Positions 10,269-20,113 of a DNA stretch of 49,935 nucleotides are shown in pieces. The translations under genes were made by a program, and so were the position numbers. Origin of the DNA: Guillardia theta CCMP2712. Taxonomy: Eukaryota > Cryptophyceae > Pyrenomonadales > Geminigeraceae. Each line of letters opens with the position of its first letter. Position 1 is the stretch's first letter. Under the pieces are notes generated by a model, which was given only the letters and a program-made list of their open reading frames with translations, was not told the DNA's origin and did not search any database. Where the stretch lies: positions 19,170-69,104 of the forward strand of contig NW_005434619.1 of assembly GCF_000315625.1 (NCBI RefSeq). Reading direction: 5' to 3'.

Positions 10269-13200
10269 ATGCATACCGACCAGGAGCTGGCGGAAAGGGA
10301 GTACACGAAACACTTCTCCCAAGAGAGGATCTGGCTGAGGAACTTCGTCAGGAGCAGTTATTTTGCATTCATCATCTACGCGCTCATTTTCTTCAACACG
10401 ATACTGATAGCGTTGAACGACATCAAAGATGACTACGATCCCACTTCAAGGCTCAAGGACGTGAACAAGATTGCTGATTGGCTGATCGTCTCTGTCTTCA
10501 CCGCCGAGATGTTCCTGAAGATGGCAGCCCTTGGGATCGGCTTCAGGCCTCCTCTCTCCCGCAACGTCGACCCCGAGCTGGCTGGATACTTTGCGAGTGC
10601 ATGGAATCGGCTCGACTCGTTTGTTGTGCTGATGAGTTGGATCTTGATCCCCATAGCCAACGTGAGCGGGTCAGGAGTTAAGAAGTTGGTGCAGATTTTC
10701 CGTCTCACTCGCCCCCTGCGAGCCTTGAGAGAGCTGCGCAACCTCAAGGGAGTCTCGGCCCTGATCGAAACCTTCCCGGTCAGCATGGCTTCGTTCTTCG
10801 ACGTCACCTGCCTCCTCCTGTTCTGCCTCGTTGTCTTCGCCACGCTGGCGCTCAACATCTGGGGCCTCGAGGGCAGGTTCAACGCGAGGTGCGTCGTGGA
10901 TTCGACGGACAAGACCAGGAGCCTGCAGGTTGCCGGTTTCCTTCAAATGCCATCCCCTGTGCTCTGCTCGGGGTCGAACTGCTCTGCTGGATTTCACTGT
11001 TCCTGTACTCCTCTCGTGCTCTCTGACGGCTCCATCGCGCGCAAGCCTTACGAGTACACCGACCCGCTGACGGGAGACGTCGGCTGCCTGAGGCAAGGGA
11101 CCTCCCAGCCATGGACCAACGGGATCGAGACGGTCGACCCCGTCTGTCCTGACCTTGGCTTCTCTTGCTGGAACAACGTGGGGTTGGGAATGTACACAGC
11201 CTTCAAGGCGGTGACGCTTGAGAACTGGTCACAGCTGATGTGGTGGGCTCAGGACGCAGGCAACCCCACTGTCGGATGGATCTTCTTCCTCTTCCTCGTT
11301 ATCCTTGTCTCGCTCAACATCCTCAATCTGTACGTGGCGTGTATGAGCAACTCGTACAGGATCGTGAAGATCCGCAAGGAGGAGGAGCTGCAGCTCCAGC
11401 AAGAGGAGGAGAAGCTCGGCATCCATGAGGGGATCGGTGGGACCGAACTGCAGGAGTTGGACGACCCGCTGCTTGCAGGGGAGAAGAAGGTCACGTGGAA
11501 GGACAGGTTCCAACAGCTTCTGGAGCTGATCACAGCGGACTATCAGATAGCACAGAACCAGGAGGTTCTGAATCCGCTCTCGCATGCTCTGAGGAGGATG
11601 TTTCTGTATCCCAACAGCGTGGACGAGTGCGGCAACAGGATCCCAAGCGCGATCGAGAAGATGGCGAGAGACAGGGAGATCGCGATCACGTGGGGGCCTG
11701 AAGTGTGCCGCTTCCGAATGTACGCGCTGAGCAGCGACGTACAGCTGCTTCCCGAGCTGAGAGTCGAGGGCGAGGAGACGAAGAGCGGCGGCAACGAGCC
11801 GTGGGGAGCGAGTTCTTCGGCTGATATGACTGAACTCCTTGAGGAGGGTGTGGACTCTACGGTGAACAAGGTCGAAGTCCGAAACGTCCTCCTCAAGTAC
11901 AAGAGGCTGGTGGAAGAGAGGGAGACAAACTTCTCGCTGTACGCTCGGATCGAGCCTGTGCCGTACGCTGATGTGTTCATCCTGTCTTGCATCGTGATCA
12001 ATGCTGCGAGTAGCTGCATGGACCATTTCTCGGGGGCTCCTGTCCCCACCAAGTTCCCGGCAAGCCTCTCCTGCTGCAACCCTGAATGTACAGTGAGGAG
12101 CGACATCCAGTGCCCCAGGGGGTTGGAGCAGATGAGGTCAGTCTGGTTCAACGTGATTTTTGCCTTCGAGCTCATCTTCAACGTCTTCTTCACGGTCGAG
12201 GTCGGGCTGCGAGTCTTGTCCTGGTGGAGCTTCCGCATGTACATCCTGCATCAGTATCCCTCCAACGTGATCGACTTCCTGGTCGTCTTCGTCTCGGACG
12301 TCCTCTTCCTCCTCCAGTTCGTTGTGGGCAACCTCTTCAACGCCTCCCTCCTCCGGTTGATACGGCTGACGCGATTGATCCGTGCCCTCAAGTCCATCAG
12401 GCAGATCGAGATCGTGTTCAACGTCATGAGCAAGGGCTTCGCCGCCTTTAAGATCTGCATCTACGTCTTCCTCATCCTCCTCGGCTGGCACATCCTCATG
12501 GCCCTGTTCGCCATGCAGCTCTTCCGATGCCCTGTGCAGGACAGCGCTGTCTGCTACCGTGTCAACGCCTCCCTCCCCTGCCCGAAGTTCTGCTCGCAGG
12601 AGATCCAGGGCGAGTGCTACTTCACGTACAACGAGCTGTGGGATCACTGCCCATGGTCTCCCCATCAGAACTTCAACACGTTCGCCAATTCTATCACCCA
12701 GTTGTTTTTTGCCACCACCACCGACGGGTCGTTCACCAGTAACATGCAGAGCGCGATGCGGAGCAGCGATTCGGTCTTGCCAGGCCTCCTCTTCTTCCTC
12801 GTTTTCTACTTCATCTCCTTCTACGGCATCACCAACCTCCTCATCTGCGTTATCCTGGACGAGTTCGAGCCCTCGGACAAGCTCAAGGCTGAGCTGCAAG
12901 TGGATGACTTCAGGAAGAAAGCGGTGGAGAAGCTGTCAAGGAGGATGATGCGAGAGGGGCACTCGGTGGATGACATCGAGCAGGCCATAGAGGAGCAGCG
13001 GGACATCGACTCCTACATCCAGATGATGAAGGAGGAGGAGGCTAAGGAGTCGATAGCCGAGGTCTGGTCCCTTTCCTTCCTCCACCCTCCTCAGCCCAAC
13101 GCGACCTCGCCCGAGCTGGACAAGAACTTCAGGTGGTACATCAGGAACCTGGTCGAGAGCTCACTCTTCCGCGTGTTCATGATGACCACCATCCTCGTCT

Positions 13201-16166
13201 CCACCATCTTCCTCGCCCTATCCAGCCAGATCCCGTCGGAGTCCGTGGTCGACAGCGCGTCCATGAGCACGGCGGACCTTATCTTCTTCATCATCTTCAG
13301 CTTCGAGTTCGTCGTCAAGGTCATCGACCGGGGGATCCTCTTCGAGGGCCCGGGGACCTACTTCCGGGAGCGGTGGAACTTTCTCGACTTCTTCCTGCTC
13401 CTCTTCCAGGGCCTCGACCTCCTCGGCCTCAATGGGATGAAGTCCTTCCGAGTTCTCAGGGTCCTCAGGCCCTTCAGGACGCTCAGGTTCCTCAACAAGG
13501 TCAAGGTCCTCCAGCAGCTCCTGGTGGCGTTTGCCGACAGCATGTACCAAGTGATCTCCCTCGTCGCCCTGTGGGTCATCGCCTTCCTCGTCTTCGGCGT
13601 CATCGGCATGAGCTTGTTCTCCGGTCAGTTTTACAGCTGCAACGACAAGGACTTTACCGGTGGGCCCATCAACCCCTTGGAGCAGGTGGGGTCCAAGGTG
13701 GGGTGGAGAGAGAACTGTGTGGGGTCCTACGTCTCGTTCAAGGGGATGGACGGCGAGTTCCTCGTGTCCAGCTACAGTCCAACAGGGATCCTGATGCCGC
13801 GGACCTGGGAGAACCCGTCGCAGGGGATGGCGCAGGCAACTTTCAGCTTCGACAACTTCGCCATGGCCTGCCAGATCCTCTACGAGATCGCGATCCTCCG
13901 AGGGCTCACAACCTACATCTACACAGCAGGGGACTCGACCGGCATCGGCCAGCAGCCGATCCAGCAGGAGATCTCGCCCAACATCTTCTACTTCGTGCTC
14001 TGGATCCTCTTCTCCGGCTTCTTCGTCCTGCAGATGATCATCGGGGTGCTGATCGACTCAATCAACCGGCAGACGGGAACGGCGCTGCTGACGACGAAGC
14101 AGAGGAATTGGGTGAGGATCAAGCAGAGGATGGAGAAGCTCACAATGCTCAGCAAGCTGGAGATCCCCCGCGGCTTCCGCAAGGTCTGCTGGCTGCTGTG
14201 CAACGACAGTCGCTTCCAGAACTTCTACAGCTTCATCATCCTCTTCAACATCATCATCATGATGTCAGAGTCGTACAACCAGCCCGACTGGTGGTCGAAC
14301 ATCATGGACGTTCTCAACTGGCTCTTCCTCGCCCTCTACATCCTTGAGATTATCATTAAGGTCATCGCCTACCGCCGAGAGTTTGTGGAGGACCCCTGGA
14401 ATATCTTCGACACCCTCGTGGTTGGGACCTCCATTCTAGACGCGATCCTCTCCTCCGGGGGGAGCAAGAGCGGCATCCAGGCGCTCCGAGTCCTGAGGAT
14501 CATCCGAGTCTTCCGAACCCTCCGGCTCGTCCGTCGATCTCCTCGTCTCATGCTCATCCTCAACACCCTCATCTCCTCTGCCCCTTCCATCGCAGCTGTC
14601 TGCGGCTTCATCCTCATCTACGTCTTCATCTTCGCCATCATTGGCAACCAAGCCTTCGCCGGGATCAAGCACGGCAACGCGCTGAACCATCACAACAACT
14701 TCGACTCGCCCTGGAACGGCATGCTGACGCTCTTCGTCCTCATCACGGGCGATGGATGGCAGGGGGTCATGAGGGACGTGGCGATCGCTGCTCCCTACTG
14801 CACCTCCTCCGACGAAGTCAGCCGCCTTCTGTCCCTCGGGTACAACCTCGTTGACAACACGGTGACGTCCGACTGCGGGAACGAGGCAGCAGCTTACATC
14901 TTCTTCGACATCTTCATCATGATCGGGTGGAACATCTTGCGATCCATGTTTATCGCCGTGATGATGGAGAACTTCTTCATCTTCAAGAACTCCTTCTCTT
15001 CCTCCCTCACCGAGGGGCACCTCGAGTCCTTCAGGAAGACCTGGCAGGAGATGGACCCGGGAAGAAAAGGCGTCCTGCCCCTGTACATGCTGAAGCCCTT
15101 TCTCCGCGAGCTGCAGGGCAACTACAACCCCCTCGGTATCTCAGCCCTCGAGAGTGAGTTCAGGTTCCAGACCATCAGGACGGAGATCGCGCTCTCCGTC
15201 AAGCCAAACGCAAAGGGTGTCGTAGAGGTCCCCTTCAACAAGCTCCTCGTCCTTCTCGGCATGTACGCCGTCGGCCCTCCTGCCCTCGAGTACACCGACA
15301 TGATCTCGCGCACGCGGGAGGTCACCTGGTTCGCCAAGCTCACTGCCGCCAGCAGGTTCCTTGCTATACACCGCGGTGTCAAGACGCGCACTCGCAGACT
15401 GGAGCAGCGGAAGGGGAGGTCAGCCGTGTCAATTTTCGCAGACAAGAGGAAGGGGAGGAAGGAGGAGGAGAAAAGAACGTCGGAATCGAAGGGGAACAAG
15501 CCAAGACCAGCCGTCGCTTCCGTCTCCGAGCTCGCCATGTCAACCCTTGCCAGCCAGGTAGACCTTCCCACCCTCCCACTTCTTCCCCGTGCATCCCGTT
15601 CCTGCACCCTCCCACCCCCTCTTCGCACGTCTCGTCATCTCCTCCTCGCTCACTGACCTCGACAGGACTTGGAGAGGAAGCTCGAGCACCTGGAAGGTTT
15701 CAGTCAGAAGCTGCAGAACAAGCTGTTCGACATGGATACGGTACAACACTCGCACCCTCCTCGCAACGCATACCCCCCACCCCTCGTCTCTGCCCCTTCC
15801 TACCCACCCGAACCTCTCCCTCTACTCCTCACGCTCATCTGATCTATACTCTTCGAATCCTTCTCATTTTCATTCTCCGCCCAAGATTCCTTCACCCCTT
15901 GCCCTCTCCCCCAAACTCTCCTCCTCCACCACCCTACCTCCTCCTCCTCTGTTTCCTCTCCCCTGCCTCCACTTCATCGAATCCTCTTGCTCCTCCCTCA
16001 GATTATTTCCTCCTCCTCCTCCTCCTCTTCCTCCTCCTCCTCCTCCTCGAGCTAACGACGATGTCACTGCAGGAAACAAACTCATCTGCAACGCCGTCGA
16101 CCTCCGACAGGTGAGCGCGGGAAGCGAGCGGGGATGGGAGGCTGACTCTTTCATTGCAGTCAATAA
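10269..16166 (+). CDS. Four-domain voltage-gated cation channel (Cav/Nav superfamily)
   Basis: Exons 10269-15557, 15666-15740, 16073-16110 and 16160-16166 give about 1802 aa. Four homologous six-helix domains are visible. S4 helices carry periodic Arg: RLTRPLRALRELR (I), LIRLTRLIRALKSIR (II), RVLRVLRPFRTLRFL (III) and RVLRIIRVFRTLRLVRR (IV). Pore-loop residues at the selectivity position are Glu318 in TLENW (I), Asp819 in TTTDGS (II, alignment uncertain), Arg1211 in ILRGL (III) and Asp1495 in TGDGW (IV). The III-IV linker (LTTKQRNWVRIKQRMEKL) and the post-IVS6 segment (SFRKTWQEMDPGRKGVLP), an EF-hand-like region, are as in animal Cav/Nav. Cys-rich extracellular loops lie before each pore. The tail is basic, then a short coiled coil (DLERKLEHLEGFSQKLQNKL). 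It should act at the plasma or flagellar membrane. Arg in domain III is unlike EEEE Ca2+ channels, DEKA Na+ channels or EEKE NALCN, so I do not predict selectivity. Confidence 0.9.
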
Positions 16167-17058
16167 CATCCTTCAAGTCAGCTCCTGTAAATATTAAACC
16201 AGCATTAGATCTCCTTGCTTTCTCTTATCACACATCCTCCCTCACCTTCGCGAGTCATCCGAGGGGCCTGATAGGAAGAACAAGCTGCAAGTCATCCGAA
16301 GGGCCTGATAGGAAGAACAAGCTGCAGCGAGCTCTTGCCATGACATCGTCCATGTCGACATGCTCTCCCTCGATCCTCCACCACGACAACTCTAGCAGAG
16401 CCTTCGATACCCTTGACCAACCCGTCAGGTTTGCCATGGTTTGTAGTCAATACCGCCCTCAATTAATTAAGGTTTGTAGTCAAGTATTGCATTGTTTATA
16501 GTCAAAGTGTACTGCGCAACCGTCGCCATGGGGAAAGGCGCCGAAACCATCAAGAGGTGATGTGATGAGGAACAGAGAAGACAAGACAGAGGAAGGAAGA
16601 AGACGATGTAACAGTGAGATAGAGGAAGGAAGAAGACGATGTAACAGTGAGGTAGACGAAGCGAGGGGAAGAGGGGCAGAGTCGTGGGAAAAGAAGGCAG
16701 GAGGATATTGGAAGGACGAGAAGAGGAGCAGGAGACTGAGCAGGGCTGCTATTGAAGGAAGGTGATGTCTCAAAGGACTCAATGAACATGATTCGTGAGT
16801 CGGGGAAGGGGGTTCATGAACCATGTGGCGGACGCAAAGCTGAGGCGGAAGGGAGGAGGAGGATGTCTGAGCTGTCTAAGTTGCATCCTGCATCTGCATC
16901 ACGATAACTTCGCTCTTGCTCGGCTCACTCACCCTGATGTAGATGGAACCCGTACGCTCAAGGAGCGAGGAAGTTGGAGGTAGTGCAGCCGACGCCTCAA
17001 ACCGTCCCCTTCTGGTTTGTCAATGACAGGGTGAAGGAAGAATCGAACCATCGCTGGG
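16167..17058. other. Intergenic region downstream of the channel
   Basis: Apart from the 37-bp duplication, it shows a second direct repeat near 16588-16650 (GAGGAAGGAAGAAGACGATG twice, about 33 bases apart). An ATG at 16527 begins MGKGAETIKR and is followed by a possible donor, so a first exon of a small gene cannot be excluded. I cannot build a convincing model from it. Confidence 0.4.
16253..16326. repeat. 37-bp direct tandem duplication
   Basis: Two adjacent 37-bp units (16253-16289 and 16290-16326) beginning AGTCATCCGA and ending GAACAAGCTGCA differ at one base. The unit length is not a multiple of three, so a coding role would shift frame between copies. Confidence 0.92.
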
Positions 17059-17392
17059 ATGCCAACTCGCACCGGCTCCAGCATGGCTTCCAACAAGCGG
17101 TACTGCCCTCGTTGCCGCAGGATGGTGCTTATCTGTCTGTGCAAGGCGGAGAGGAGGAAAGCGATAGACCGAGGGATCATGATTCGCCCCAGCCTCATCA
17201 AACTTTCGTCGTCGCTGTCTAGAGGATCCTCGTGGAAAGATCCCCTGCAATGGCAGCCTCCCATTGTGAGGCGACTTGTACCGCTGTAGATAGCAGTCTC
17301 ATCCCCATGCTCAGATCCCCGAAGCTGTTAGAAACCCCGAGGTGAAGAACATCTACAAGCTGCAGAACATTCAAGGGATTAGGTGCTGTTGA
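17059..17392 (+). CDS. Tentative small Cys-rich basic protein
   Basis: Weak call. An exon from 17059 to 17265 encodes a basic peptide with a Cys pattern CPRC-x8-CLC (in RYCPRCRRMVLICLC), followed by a good donor. Splicing to 17315 keeps frame and adds IPEAVRNPEVKNIYKLQNIQ before a TGA at 17390-17392. The Cys arrangement recalls the N-terminal metal-binding part of DTW-domain proteins, but the rest of that domain is absent. It may be a relict, the 3' part of a longer gene starting near 16527, or chance. Confidence 0.25.
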
Positions 17393-17631
17393 AGAATCTT
17401 CTATGTGAATTTTTCTTATCAGCCCGGCAGGTGGAAAGAAAGCCGCTTTTACAACATCAACTATCATGGGAAGGGCATCCAGAGGGGGCTGTTGCGCCAG
17501 GTTCCGTTCTGATGTCTCATGCGTGTGATGCTCACAGAATGTTCAGGATCACCATGGAAATGCGTGTGATTGGTTCAAGGGAGAAGAATAGAGATGTAGA
17601 TGCATCAATTATTTTGCTTCTCATCCACATC

Positions 17632-17800
17632 TGATAGAGTTTGGTTGCTATCATTCACTATGATTCATATAGGAAAGCGAGGAACAAGCAGGGTAATGTT
17701 CTCCTACCAAACTCTATCATTCTGAACAGATTTGGGGCGCTTTCCTGCAAAGGAGAACATTTCCCTGCTTGTTCCTCGCTTTCCTACATGAATCATAGTG
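17632..17800. repeat. Interleaved inverted repeats (foldback element)
   Basis: Arm B (17656-17705) and arm B' (17751-17800) are reverse complements at about 48 of 50 positions around a 45-nt loop. A second perfect 14-nt pair, A (17632-17645, TGATAGAGTTTGGT) and A' (17706-17719), is interleaved with it, in the order A-B-A'-B'. A' starts directly after B. The two pairings could exist as alternatives or together as a pseudoknot-like fold. No coding frame or terminal target-site duplication is evident. Confidence 0.9.
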
Positions 17801-18729
17801 TGATAACATCACTGCACTCTATCTGCTCGAAGGGCAAGCTTTGCTAGTCCTTCATGCCCCCCTGAGATACACTTGTCTTCGATATTTGAATGTATGAGCA
17901 TTCTTCCTCCTCCAAGAATTCCATTCGCAAGTGTAAGGTAGAACTTGTCGAAAGGTTGCAAACAATGCCTATAATTGCACGTCTCGGAGTCCTGAGCTTC
18001 GTAGCATCCCATCCACGACATCGCATTTCAAGTTCACGTGCATGTCATGACATGGGGTACAACACTTGCTCACAATAGCCAATAGGTTATACGCCAAGAT
18101 GGGGTTCGAAGTTGTTCGATCGGAGGAAATCGTGCTTTATTCACATGTTTGCGATCGAATCATAGATTGCCCATGCATTCTTTCGCTGCTGTACTGGATT
18201 ACGCGAAGGACGTAAGTCCTAAGAATTTACAAGAGATGCACAATCATGAGCATACTTAAGCACTAAGACGAACATTCATCTTCCTAAGCGACCTTCCACA
18301 TTCGTCCCGTGGCTCCCGCATGCACTTCTTCAGTCTGAAGGGCCGATCGCGCGCAGATGTGGTAGGTACTTCAATTGTTTCCTCCTTCTTCGTAGTTTGC
18401 TTGATAGAATTCACCATTGTGGGCCCCATGTTTGCTTGAGGTCGGATTGAGTGGAAATTCAAGGAGTGACTTTCTTGTCAAGTTCCAGGGAAAGAGAAAT
18501 GCCAGACAGAACGTTGTAAAGGCTACGAGTCCAAACTTTGCCTGGGAGTGAGCAGAGCGAGACAGAGCAAAAACGAGGGGAAGAGGAGTCTCAGCAGACT
18601 AGGAGGAGAACAAAGGAGGATCGTGAGGTAGAGCGCTGGTAGGAGGAGGAGGAGTGGAAGAAGCTGGAGGAGAGGGGGAGAAACAAAAACTTTGTGGAGG
18701 TTTGCCAAGCAGGAGAATAAATAGCAATC

Positions 18730-20060
18730 GAAAAAGACCAGGGGTAGTCACTGGTAGTAACGGACAGTAGTGAGCCTGGGGTAGGGGTCCATATCTAGCC
18801 ACTCGCATAAACGCAGGGGGCTGAAGCATGACCAGGTCACGGAGTAGCTGGTGGCTGATCGGAGGGGTACTTTATTAAGAATTCTGCTATTGAAACGGGG
18901 GTAGCCTGCACGGAAGTTCCCGGGAGACCCATTTTAGACCTGCCAGGGGGTCACTGGGCCATAGAGAGTCGAATTTTCCTCATTTCGGGGGTAGGGTACT
19001 TACTATAGAGTGCTTCCGTTTCAGGGGTGGGTCATCGTTTGGGGGTCATAGTTCTATCAGGAGTTAAAACTTTTCAAGTTGATTCAGTTCAGTTCTACCT
19101 CGCAAGTAGGGGTACTCAAGGAGGGGGAAGGGAGGGTGGTGCTACCGGAGGACCCGGTGGTCGACCATGACTCTTATTGTCATGAACAAGTGTTTTTATC
19201 TGTCAGATACGCTACTCCGAAAGTTAAACCACAATGGGGGGTGGGGTGGGGGCAGATCATCGGATAACGGGCGTCTGGCCCCTCTAGAAGAGAAAAGACG
19301 ACCCCCACTAGACTGACCCCCACCCCCTCCACGCTTTGTCTGGTTATTACAGGGGTTCGATATCACATCGGGTCGGAGCCTCGGAGGCTACGGAGCTCCG
19401 AGTTTATGATTCCACCCCCCCCCCCCCGGGCCTTCAGCTTCTGACCACCCGTTTCAAGTTCCCGTCAATCGGACCCCATTACGGTTCTCGATTGGAACGA
19501 CCGGTAGGGTGGCCATACTGAGACCACCCACCTGCCCCCAGATCATCGGATCAGAACGCAACGGTTGGTAGACTATCCGTTAGGCTAAGGAATTGACCGA
19601 CTCCCGGCCTAGTGGGCGAGTGATAGTACGGTCCAGTCACTGTAGTGAAGGGCCCGGGTCACAGCACGGTGGCCGGGCCGATGCACGGGGGCCCGCCGGC
19701 CGTGGCCGCGGGCGGCGACCGTACTGAGCCGGTCGGGCTTTAAGAGACTGTGTGACTTTCGGTCTGCCACAGCCTTTACTGAAAGTTAGATCGGCAGCCC
19801 ACTGACTGATGATATTACTCAGTGTAGTGCTGAGTAGGATCGGACACGGATCGCCCCCCGATGGCCCACCGACGGTCACAGAGTCACGGTGCGCCCAGGA
19901 GGCGGGGGCGGCCCGGGGCCGGCGCGGAGGAAGCGGCACTCACGGCCGAACCGTTGAACCGTTCGTGACAGTGTGTCCCAGTCACAGGCTGGCCGCTGAG
20001 CACGGTGAAACGGTGCCGTACTGAAGCATGGCATGCTGCTATCGCCGGTGACAGTACTAG
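18730..20060. repeat. G-run tract followed by GC island (composite copy B)
   Basis: Positions 18730-19330 contain many GGGGTA and TAGGGT words on the plus strand. Positions 19640-19940 are a GGCC/CCGG palindrome-rich island (GGGCCCGCCGGCCGTGG near 19689) mixed with GTAC and TCACTG/CAGTGA words. It lies directly 3' of the aldo/keto reductase gene. No protein-like frame is present. Confidence 0.5.
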
Positions 20061-20113
20061 TACGTGCTAGTGGTAACGGGTTCAGTGAACGTTGAAGGCT
20101 CATCTCAGACGGT

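Larger units (their letters stand above)
17393..20113. other. Long gene-poor region with foldback and composite repeats
   Basis: I see no convincing gene. It contains interleaved inverted repeats (17632-17800), about 0.9 kb of ordinary sequence (17800-18720), a G-run tract (18730-19330) and a GC island (about 19340-20060). Short open frames here (for example a 68-aa frame on the minus strand at 18256-18462) have no recognisable motif and no splice-supported extension. Confidence 0.5.

Noticed and set aside
12138-12899. 253-aa minus-strand frame inside the channel gene
   Set aside because: It is antisense to conserved membrane domains and Glu/Asp/Val-rich, as expected from antisense reading of Leu/Phe-rich coding DNA.
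13133-14347. 404-aa plus-strand frame in another phase of the channel
   Set aside because: Arg/Pro/His-rich shadow of the real frame, which shows S4 and pore motifs.
17059-17289. DTW-domain protein (tRNA/rRNA modification)
   Set aside because: Only the CPRC-x8-CLC pattern fits; the DTW motif itself and the rest of the domain are absent. Kept only as a tentative Cys-rich ORF.
18730-19330. Degenerate internal telomere repeats
   Set aside because: GGGTA words occur at irregular spacing with no fixed-length unit, so a telomeric origin is not supported.
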